Part shown: positions 1-5,168 of the stretch, piece after piece
How positions within the stretch are numbered: position 1 is the stretch's first letter
Layout: every line of letters begins with the position of its first letter
DNA from: CAYHWW01 sp964360145
Lineage (GTDB): Bacteria > Bdellovibrionota > UBA1018 > CAYHWW01
Assembly: GCA_964360145.1 (NCBI GenBank)
Contig: CAYHWW010000056.1
Location: 1 to 17,303 of the forward strand
Reading direction: 5' to 3'
Length of the DNA: 17,303 nt
Notes under the pieces: generated by a model
What the model was told of the DNA's origin: nothing
The model's input: only the letters and a program-made list of their open reading frames with translations
The model's database searches: none
Made by a program: the position numbers and the translations under genes

Positions 1-14
1 GGGGGCGCCGCCCC

Positions 15-28
15 GGGGGGGGGGGGGG
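15..28. other. Run of 14 consecutive G at the window edge
   Basis: Fourteen G in a row sit inside a 34-nt stretch made almost only of G and C. The stretch lies downstream of the response-regulator gene and may be the end of an assembled contig. Runs of this length are prone to slippage in cells and to error in sequencing, so the length should not be trusted. On the minus strand the C run can pair with the GGGGGGCT of the adjacent repeat copy. Confidence 0.6.
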
Positions 29-37
29 CTCCCCAAT

Positions 38-70
38 ACAACTAAGCCCCCCGGAAAAAGACCGAGCCTA
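38..70 (-). repeat. 3'-end repeat, copy 1 (partial)
   Basis: Read on the minus strand, this begins 3 nt after the stop codon of the response regulator. It matches 4536-4568 on the plus strand at 30 of 33 positions, including an identical 15-nt start, TAGGCTCGGTCTTTT. The inner part GGGGGGCT can pair with AGCCCCCC further out (on the minus strand, across the loop), so this copy may also fold. The outer half of the element is either missing or replaced by the G/C-only edge sequence. A role in termination or mRNA 3'-end stability is a guess from its position. Confidence 0.7.
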
Positions 71-73
71 CGG

Positions 74-760
74 TCAAGTCTCGTATTTATAACCCACGCC
101 GTAGACGGAGATCACGTGTCGCGTCAGGTCGGGGACTTTTTTGCGGATGGCGCGGATGTGCACGTCGATGGTGCGCTTCTGGGCTTCGCCGCCTTCGTTC
201 CATACCTGTTTCATGATGTCATCCCGAGGTACCACGGCGCCGCTGCTCTCCATGAGAACCCGCAAAATATCGAACTCGGTGTTGGTAAGCTCCACCGGCA
301 CGCTGTTGTAGAAGGCCTCGCGGCTGTCCAACACCAGCTTCAACTTGCCCTGGGCCACGGTCTTCGGCTCTTTGCGCAACTGATCGCGGTCCCTGAGGCG
401 GGCTTTGATGCGAGCGACGAGCTCTTTGTAGTCGAAGGGCTTCGGTAGGTAATCGTCGGCGCCAAGGTCCAGGCCGCGGGCGATGTCGCTCACCGTGTTT
501 TTCGACGAGAGAAAAATCACGGGTATGCCCTTGGTCACCTCGTCTTGCTTCAAGAGCTGGCAGGCGTCGTAGCCATTCATGATGGGCAAGATGATATCCA
601 AGACGATGAGGGCGGGGTGATTGGCCTTGGCAAGCTCCAAGCCCAGCACGGCGTTCTCCGCCGCCAGCACCGTGAAGTCCTTGGACAGCACCATCTCCAG
701 GTAGCGTCGCGTATCGGCGTTGTCCTCGATGATGAGGATGCGCTCCTTCTCTTGACTCAA
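74..760 (-). CDS. OmpR/PhoB-type response regulator
   Basis: A 228-residue two-domain response regulator. The receiver (about 1-122) has the acidic pair E12/D13, the phospho-acceptor D55 in VLDIILP, S85 in the T/S switch position and K107 in PKPF. The C-terminal 90 residues are a winged-helix DNA-binding domain ending in the typical RKK..Y.......GVGYKY pattern. All residues needed for phosphotransfer are present, and the length is usual for the family. Its start codon overlaps the stop of the upstream CBS-domain gene by 4 nt, so translation is probably coupled. No histidine kinase is adjacent, so the partner is unknown. Target genes cannot be read from the sequence. Confidence 0.95.
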   Translation of the reverse strand: MSQEKERILIIEDNADTRRYLEMVLSKDFTVLAAENAVLGLELAKANHPALIVLDIILPIMNGYDACQLLKQDEVTKGIPVIFLSSKNTVSDIARGLDLGADDYLPKPFDYKELVARIKARLRDRDQLRKEPKTVAQGKLKLVLDSREAFYNSVPVELTNTEFDILRVLMESSGAVVPRDDIMKQVWNEGGEAQKRTIDVHIRAIRKKVPDLTRHVISVYGVGYKYET

Positions 761-1179
761 AGTTTCCTCGGAAGGGTGGGGTTTGAGCTGTAGAAGAGCG
801 CCTTCATGATATCGCGGCGAGTGATGATACCCTTCAAGTGCCCTTCGCGGTCAATGACGGGAAGGCGGCGCACCTTTCTTTCCGTGAAGGCGTGCAGAAT
901 GTCTGTCCATGTCGTGTCTTCGGGGATGGAGTGCACCTTGTGCGTGAACTCGATGGGGCACTGGAGGTCGATGGCGGCGTCAGAGCCATCCTTCTGAATG
1001 GTCTTGATCACATCCAGCTCCGACACGACGCCGATCAAACGGTTGGTGCGGTCCACCACGGGGAAGCCGGTGATGCGGTTGTTCACAAGGAGCTTGATGG
1101 CCTCCTCCACGGTCATGTTGTCTCGTCCCACCACGAGTTCCGTGGTCATGATGTCTTTGGCTCTAGTGTTGTCGTGCAT
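757..1179 (-). CDS. CBS-domain pair protein
   Basis: A 140-residue stand-alone Bateman module. CBS motif 1 covers about residues 8-65 (DIMTTELV ... GFPVVD ... IGVVSELDV) and motif 2 about 78-132 (VHSIPEDTTW ... RRLPVID ... KGIITRRDIMKAL). Proteins of this kind sense adenine nucleotides or related ligands and lack a catalytic domain. It sits between an HD-GYP gene and an OmpR-type regulator and overlaps the regulator by 4 nt. An input role to the same signalling unit is likely but inferred. No clear Shine-Dalgarno lies upstream of the ATG. The 45 nt separating it from the HD-GYP stop contain a T6 run but no convincing stem. Confidence 0.9.
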   Translation of the reverse strand: MHDNTRAKDIMTTELVVGRDNMTVEEAIKLLVNNRITGFPVVDRTNRLIGVVSELDVIKTIQKDGSDAAIDLQCPIEFTHKVHSIPEDTTWTDILHAFTERKVRRLPVIDREGHLKGIITRRDIMKALFYSSNPTLPRKL

Positions 1180-1224
1180 AACAACATTAGTTTAGATCAA
1201 AAAACGATCGCTGCCGAGAGGTTC

Positions 1225-2055
1225 TCAGGCCGCCTTCTTGATCTTGGCCTGTGGCGTTTTTGCCGCATCCCCCATGAGCTTCTGATGCTCGCGGAGGAAG
1301 ACTTTCACGAATTCAGGGTCGAACTGCACGCCAGAGTAGCGCTCCAGCTCCGCGTAGGCTGTTTCCACGGGTAGCGCACTGCGGTATGGGCGGTTTGACG
1401 TCATGGCGTCAAAGGTATCGGCGACCAGAATGATACGTGACTCCAAGGGGATTTCCTTGCCGACGAGCTTGTCAGGGTATCCTTCGCCATCGAAGCGCTC
1501 GTGATGATGGCGCGCTCCGGGGGCCGCGGCGCGGAATTCGTCGATGAGTTCGATGATTTCACCGCTATAGGCCGCGTGTTTCACCATGATCTCTTGTTCT
1601 TCAGGGGTGAGGCGCGCTGGTTTCAGGAGCACGCAGTCAGCCACGCCCACTTTGCCGATGTCATGGAACATGGCTGAGTATTCCAAGGTCTTCAGGTTCG
1701 CCAGGCTGAGCTGGGCGCCCCGGCCGATCATCATGGTGTACTCCATGACTCGCATGCTGTGGCCGTAGGTATAGGCATCCCGCAGCTCCAGCGTCTTCAT
1801 GAGGGCTTGGCCCACTTGGCTTAAGAGGCGCTCGTAGTTGGCCCGGAGATCCTGATTCTCTTGGGTCATTTTGAGGATCATGGCCATGACCGTATCGGGG
1901 ATGGGCAAATCCTGCCCCGGGGCACCGTGTGAGTGGCCATGGTCGTGAACATGATCAGGGGCCTGATCATGTTCCTGGTGCACAATTTTCAGACGCTTGG
2001 GGCGGCTCACGGGACGTCCTCGTCTTACATCCTTCGGCTGTCTCAGCGGAATCAT
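1225..2055 (-). CDS. HD-GYP domain cyclic-di-nucleotide phosphodiesterase
   Basis: A 276-residue protein whose HD-GYP domain starts near residue 85. Visible motifs are H99 in HSMRV, H131-D132 with K135 in FHDIGK, H160, H184-H185 in HHERFDGEGYP, and the GYP triad at 192-194. All metal- and substrate-binding motifs are intact, so hydrolysis of cyclic-di-GMP (or a related dinucleotide) is expected. There is no receiver domain. Instead, residues 26-43 are rich in His (H26, H29, H35, H37, H39, H41, H43), followed by a probable coiled segment (about 55-90). The His-rich tail may bind metal. Just downstream are a CBS protein and a response regulator. It is divergent from the outer-membrane protein gene across a long palindrome. 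Confidence 0.93.
   Translation of the reverse strand: MIPLRQPKDVRRGRPVSRPKRLKIVHQEHDQAPDHVHDHGHSHGAPGQDLPIPDTVMAMILKMTQENQDLRANYERLLSQVGQALMKTLELRDAYTYGHSMRVMEYTMMIGRGAQLSLANLKTLEYSAMFHDIGKVGVADCVLLKPARLTPEEQEIMVKHAAYSGEIIELIDEFRAAAPGARHHHERFDGEGYPDKLVGKEIPLESRIILVADTFDAMTSNRPYRSALPVETAYAELERYSGVQFDPEFVKVFLREHQKLMGDAAKTPQAKIKKAA
1947..1974. repeat. Perfect 28-bp palindrome inside the HD-GYP gene
   Basis: Arms GAACATGATCAGG and CCTGATCATGTTC (13 bp each) are separated by GG. The palindrome lies in the early coding region of the HD-GYP gene and encodes part of the His/Asp-rich tail. It contains TGATCA twice. It could be a protein-binding site, an mRNA hairpin that slows translation, or a by-product of His/Asp codon repeats. 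The perfect match over 13 bp makes pure chance unlikely. Confidence 0.7.
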
Positions 2056-2091
2056 TAAGGGCCTGCGCGCGCATCGGCAGATTCCACAGCG

Positions 2092-2278
2092 TTAGGGCTC
2101 GCGCAACAATAACTTCCCATTTTCGCATCCCATCTTCCGGCCATCTTTGCCCGCTACTCAGTCGCAAAATCCTCAGAATAGCCCTGCTATTCTTCCGGTT
2201 TGGCTTCTTCCGTGGCGGGCAAATCTGACCGAAATCTGGGCGCGAATTCTGGGAAGTTATTGTTGCGCGAACCCTTAA
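2092..2278. repeat. 187-bp imperfect inverted repeat between divergent genes
   Basis: The outer arms are 2092-2119 and 2250-2278, identical except for one mismatch and one extra base; their shared core is GCGCAACAATAACTTCCC. Further in, TTTGCCCGC (2146-2154) pairs with GCGGGCAAA (2215-2223). The centre is AGAATAGC-CCT-GCTATTCT (2175-2193). The stretches between show weaker but recognisable mirror similarity, so the whole region can fold back on itself. Because it is mirrored, the sequence TGGGAAGTTATTGTTGCGCG stands about 33-37 nt before the start codon of each divergent gene. It may be a duplicated promoter/operator cassette or a MITE-like foldback element. It fills most of the gap between the two genes. 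Confidence 0.8.
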
Positions 2279-2310
2279 GATCGACCCTGGGGGCGCCGAA
2301 GAGCTCATCG

Positions 2311-3399
2311 ATGACTAGGATGTGCGCGTTCTCCCTCATCTTCTTTCTCGTGGCCGCCCCGGTGGCTCGGGCCGACCGCGTCACGGATATCGTGCCCCTC
2401 AATGCACGCAGCCAGGGCATGGGCCAGACTGGCGTCAATGCCAGCAACGACAGCTATGCGGCATTCATCAACCCCGCCAACCTGGCGAGCAAACGCAACA
2501 AGCCTCACTTCGAGATCATCAACGCCCAAATCGAGGGCAGCGAGAACGCGGGCAATGCCCTCTTCAGTGGCCGCAAAAATCCCATGAGCCTGGGGGACGT
2601 GTACCCCTACTTGAAGTCCAACAAGGGTGAGTGGGCGGGCTATCGCTACAGCATCTACCCCAACTTCACGTCCCGTTTCCTGTCCGTGGGGTTGCTCTAC
2701 GATGCCAAGTTCGCCGCCAAGTATGACTTGGCTGACCCCAACATCGTGGGTGACACCGATAAGGTGACGCACAAGGGTTATCGCCGGGTCATGCCCACGG
2801 CGTCTCTGTCTTTCAGGCTCTTTGGCGGCATTCTGCGCTTTGGTTATACTTTGGGCCTTGAGTATCTGGGCGTGGTCAATTCCGTGGTGACGAGCCCCGA
2901 CACGAAACAGCTGAGCCATAGCAACGGGATCTATGAAGGCATCGCGGTGCGCAACACCGCGGGCCTCACTCTCACGCTCCCCTATGCTCACTTGCCGAGC
3001 TTCTCATTTGTCGCCCGGGATATCGGCAACGCCCGCTACCATGGCGGCGGCTTGAGAGAGGTGCGCAAAATGACCTTCGATGGCGGAGTCAGCTACAGCA
3101 CTTATTTCTCCCGCTGGCTGGAGATGATGCTCACGGCGGACTATCGCGATATCACCAACCAGTTAGGCACGGGAAGCCGCATGCGCCGTCTCTTCACGGG
3201 TACGGAGATCAGAGTGGGCAAGGCCGTTTCGCTGCGTGGTGGCTATGCCCAGGGCTATCCCGCGGCGGGATTGGGATTCCGCATGAATCGCTTGAAGATG
3301 GATTTGTCGTACTACAAAGACGAGCGGGGCGATCGCCTGCGGGACGATGGTGATGACACCTTTGCCCTGCAAATCACCTGGTCTCTTCTTAATCAGTGA
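2311..3399 (+). CDS. Outer-membrane beta-barrel protein
   Basis: A 362-residue protein with an N-terminal Sec signal peptide: a hydrophobic core around residues 5-18 and a likely cut after ARA (residue 21). The mature part begins with NARSQGMGQTGVNASNDSYA followed by FINPANLAS. This is the usual 'glycine-rich MG.TG......A...NPA.L' opening of FadL/PorV/TraF-like outer-membrane barrels. Alternating aromatic strands follow (for example GEWAGYRYSIYPNF and FSRWLEMMLTADYRDI), and the protein ends near an aromatic strand (FALQITWSLLNQ). Its cargo is not recognisable. The start was placed at ATG 2311 (2320 also possible) because the signal peptide begins there; the longer frame reaches back into the palindrome with a TTG and has no signal character. 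The phosphatase gene starts 8 nt after its stop. Confidence 0.82.
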   Translation: MTRMCAFSLIFFLVAAPVARADRVTDIVPLNARSQGMGQTGVNASNDSYAAFINPANLASKRNKPHFEIINAQIEGSENAGNALFSGRKNPMSLGDVYPYLKSNKGEWAGYRYSIYPNFTSRFLSVGLLYDAKFAAKYDLADPNIVGDTDKVTHKGYRRVMPTASLSFRLFGGILRFGYTLGLEYLGVVNSVVTSPDTKQLSHSNGIYEGIAVRNTAGLTLTLPYAHLPSFSFVARDIGNARYHGGGLREVRKMTFDGGVSYSTYFSRWLEMMLTADYRDITNQLGTGSRMRRLFTGTEIRVGKAVSLRGGYAQGYPAAGLGFRMNRLKMDLSYYKDERGDRLRDDGDDTFALQITWSLLNQ

Positions 3400-3407
3400 G
3401 GCCCACC

Positions 3408-4535
3408 ATGAAACTGCGTTGCGGGATTTTCACCAAAGATAAACAGGCTCAAGCGGAGTTGGTAGAGGCTGGCGAGGCCGGCGGCTGGTCCGCTGAAGTG
3501 AACCCGGAGCAGTGGGAAGGCCTGGAAGTGGCTTTCGTGGATGTGCGTCACGGCGATCAGCATCGAATCATCGGGGAACTGGCCTCTCGGGGTGCCGCCC
3601 TGGTGGCGCTGGTGCCAGAGGACGATGGTGAGGGCGTGGACGCCGCGTTGGCTTCCGTTGCCAGCGGTGACGATGGTCTCACGCGCCTCGATGACGTGCT
3701 CCTCCTTCCCGTGCGCCAGGCTGAAGCACGGAGCAAGCTCATCCGCTTCGCGGAGCGCTGGAGGCTCAAGGGGCTGGTGTCCGCCGCCCAAGACATTCGC
3801 CGACTGGCCGACCGGGTGGAAGAAGACCTGCGGGTAGCCCGTGGCATTCAGAAAAAATTCATCCCGGAAAAATACGTAGTCCCCGGCCTGCGCGTCACGC
3901 ACAAGCACTACAGTGGGCTCAAAAGCGGCGGTGACTACTTCGACGTTTTTGAATTTGAGGATCGGGTCAACGTGGGCTTCTTCATGAGCGACAGCACGGG
4001 CTACGGCGTGTCGTCCGCGCTGCTTTCCGTGATGTTGCGCATGGCCTTTCGTTTTGGGAAGGCGGAGCCCGAGAGCCCGTCCCGCACGGTGACCCGCATC
4101 GTGGATGAAGTGCGGCCCCTCATGAAAGATGGCGAAGATCTGTCTCTGTTTTACGGCATCTTGAATCGCAACACCCACGAGCTTTCTTACACCTCTTGCG
4201 GCTCCATCCGATTTTTCGATGGTGCCCAACGCGCCAATGCCGAGAGCAAGGCCGTGTCTCGGACGGAGCGTTTCGAGGGCACTGACTGCAAGGCGCAGTT
4301 GAGCCATGTCCGCCGGATAGCCCTCCTCACCGATGGTTTCGCCGAAGCCTTGGGGGGCGATCGCCCCTTGGCGGATGTGTTCAACGCCCGACAGGTCGCG
4401 GAAAGCGCTGATCTCATCAATGACTTGGGCTATGCCGCCAAGGGGCGTTTGCCCGCGGACGAAGACATGCCTGCTCAGGATTGTTCTGTGCTTGTCATCG
4501 AGCTCGAACGCCCCCGCATGCGCCTCGCACGGTAG
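3408..4535 (+). CDS. SpoIIE/RsbU-type PP2C phosphatase with receiver-like N-terminus
   Basis: A 375-residue protein. The C-terminal PP2C-SpoIIE domain (about 140-368) has the metal-binding acids: D176 in SGGDYFD, D195 in MSDSTGYG, D309 in LLTDGFAEA and D358 in QDCSVL. It should therefore be an active Ser/Thr phosphatase, the class that usually acts on anti-anti-sigma factors. Residues 1-115 look like a response-regulator receiver by layout (VAFVDVRHG with D45, then LVALVPEDD, then LLLPVRQAE). They lack the usual acidic pair and the conserved Lys, so this is a weak, degenerate assignment. A coiled segment (about 118-148) connects the halves. The start at ATG 3408 follows GTGAGG at a good distance. 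It is cotranscribed with the barrel gene (8-nt gap). No STAS or anti-sigma partner is in the window. Confidence 0.88.
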   Translation: MKLRCGIFTKDKQAQAELVEAGEAGGWSAEVNPEQWEGLEVAFVDVRHGDQHRIIGELASRGAALVALVPEDDGEGVDAALASVASGDDGLTRLDDVLLLPVRQAEARSKLIRFAERWRLKGLVSAAQDIRRLADRVEEDLRVARGIQKKFIPEKYVVPGLRVTHKHYSGLKSGGDYFDVFEFEDRVNVGFFMSDSTGYGVSSALLSVMLRMAFRFGKAEPESPSRTVTRIVDEVRPLMKDGEDLSLFYGILNRNTHELSYTSCGSIRFFDGAQRANAESKAVSRTERFEGTDCKAQLSHVRRIALLTDGFAEALGGDRPLADVFNARQVAESADLINDLGYAAKGRLPADEDMPAQDCSVLVIELERPRMRLAR

Positions 4536-4659
4536 TAGGCTCGGTCTTTTGCCGGGGAGCTTCGTTGTCGTCGTCGTGGCCTCCACGCGGCGTACAGGAG
4601 TACGCCTTGGTCGGCCACTTCCTCCTCCGCCTCGCTCCCCGGCAAAAGCCCTTCGCCTA
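4536..4659 (+). repeat. 3'-end nested hairpin repeat, copy 2
   Basis: This starts on the base after the phosphatase stop codon. Four nested stems are visible: TAGGC (4536-4540) with GCCTA (4655-4659); CTTTTGCCGGGGAGC (4546-4560) with its exact complement (4634-4648); GTGGCC (4576-4581) with GGCCAC (4613-4618); and GGCGTAC-AGGA-GTACGCC (4589-4606). The left arm carries GCTTCGTTGTCGTCGTCG (4559-4576), which recurs inverted at 5124-5141. The first 33 nt match copy 1 at 30 positions. No T tract follows, so it is not a textbook intrinsic terminator. A REP-like or structured 3'-UTR element fits better. Confidence 0.85.
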
Positions 4660-4674
4660 GGCTTGGACTTTGTT

Positions 4675-4705
4675 GGGGAAAGGTACGTAGGGGAAAAGGT
4701 ACTTA
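4675..4705. repeat. Two-unit direct repeat
   Basis: GGGGAAAGGTACGTA (4675-4689) is followed at once by GGGGAAAAGGTACTTA (4690-4705), differing by one added A and one substitution. It lies between the nested hairpin and the VapC remnant, in sequence with no gene. Function is unknown. It could be a decayed repeat unit or a binding site. Confidence 0.65.
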
Positions 4706-4722
4706 GTTACTTTTACTGGACA

Positions 4723-4978
4723 CTAGTCCGGTCTGTATTCTCGCAGGTCCGTGTAGCGGGCGATGATGTTGAAGTCGCGATCGTGATGCCACACCGGTAT
4801 GTTGTGGTGCAGGGCAATGGCGGCGATGAGGCAGTCCGTGGAAGAGCGCACGGTGTGGTCGCGGCGGCGGGCTGAGCGATAGATTTGGGCTGCTTCGCAG
4901 TAGAGATCCAAGGATACGGGGGAGGCCACGAGGGGCAGGCAACTCAGCTGTTTTTTGATTTTCTGGGCAGCGACATCA
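4723..4978 (-). pseudogene. vapC: VapC toxin remnant (C-terminal PIN domain only)
   Basis: The frame reads about 85 residues of a PIN-domain toxin C-terminus: AAQKIKKQLSCLPLV, then EAAQIYRSARRRDHTVRSS, TDCLIAAIALHH and VWHHDRDFNIIA. The last two blocks carry the conserved acids D of TDCLIA and D of DRDF. The N-terminal half, which should hold the first catalytic Asp (usually in MxLVDTS) and the central Glu, is absent. A PIN nuclease needs these, so the product is dead. The open frame continues upstream only by reading the antitoxin remnant in the wrong frame. The stop is TAG at 4723-4725. Confidence 0.85.
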
Positions 4979-5053
4979 TCAAGTCTTGGCCCCGAGCACC
5001 CGCTGGGCTTCGTGGAGGAGTTTCTCGTCAAGCACAAGATTTGTACGTTTCAT
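4979..5053 (-). pseudogene. vapB: VapB antitoxin remnant (N-terminal 24 residues)
   Basis: ATG at 5051-5053 opens MKRTNLVLDEKLLHEAQRVL plus GAKT, a typical VapB ribbon-helix-helix start, then hits TGA at 4979-4981. Full VapB antitoxins run to about 70 residues, so the rest is missing. The sequence passes straight into the C-terminal half of VapC in another frame. This implies one deletion of roughly 300 nt that took the end of vapB and the beginning of vapC. The deletion size is inferred from usual family lengths. There is no Shine-Dalgarno just upstream, so any translation would be weak. Confidence 0.85.
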
Positions 5054-5078
5054 ACACACAGTATGTCCCGTGTGTATG
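5051..5078 (-). promoter_or_regulatory. Operator-like palindrome at the vapB start
   Basis: CATACACAC (5051-5059) and GTGTGTATG (5070-5078) form perfect 9-bp arms around 10 nt, and one arm includes the vapB start codon. A second, overlapping near-palindrome pairs GTATGTC (5061-5067) with GACATGC. VapB-type antitoxins are known to bind palindromes at their own promoter, so this is probably the old autoregulatory site left after the genes decayed. Confidence 0.65.
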
Positions 5079-5095
5079 CGACATGCCATTGGTTT

Positions 5096-5168
5096 TAGTA
5101 GCTCGTCGAGAAAGGGCCAGCTGCGACGACGACAACGAAGCAGATGGCCCTTTCTCAACGATCTACTA
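5096..5168. repeat. 3'-end hairpin repeat, copy 3
   Basis: Arms 5096-5119 and 5145-5168 are 24 nt each with 2 mismatches; the inner 12 (GAGAAAGGGCCA/TGGCCCTTTCTC) are perfect. Inside, CTGC (5121-5124) pairs with GCAG (5140-5143). The loop side holds CGACGACGACAACGAAGC (5124-5141), the exact reverse complement of the 18-nt motif in copy 2. The arm includes the TAG stop codon of the 1655-residue gene, which on the minus strand reads TAGTAG, the same pattern seen where copy 2 meets its gene. No T tract follows on the minus strand. Confidence 0.85.

Noticed and set aside
1180..1224. Terminator or promoter between the HD-GYP and CBS genes
   Set aside because: There is a T6 run on the minus strand but no convincing stem before it and no good -35/-10 pair.
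2250..2278. Sigma-54 promoter reading of TGGGAAGTTATTGTTGC in the palindrome arms
   Set aside because: The GG and GC elements are 11 nt apart instead of the required 10, and the -24 box is poor.
4559..4576. CRISPR or simple triplet microsatellite for the GTCGTCGTCG motif
   Set aside because: Only two copies occur, in opposite orientation and inside hairpins, without regular spacing or spacers; the triplet run itself is only about three to four units.
3393..4586. 397-codon open frame on the minus strand opposite the phosphatase gene
   Set aside because: It is the antisense shadow of a gene with clear catalytic motifs; its translation has no recognisable family and starts inside the hairpin repeat.
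4536..4659. Simple intrinsic terminator after the phosphatase gene
   Set aside because: The stem is strong but no run of T follows; the nested stems and the sequence match to other sites point to a repeat family instead.
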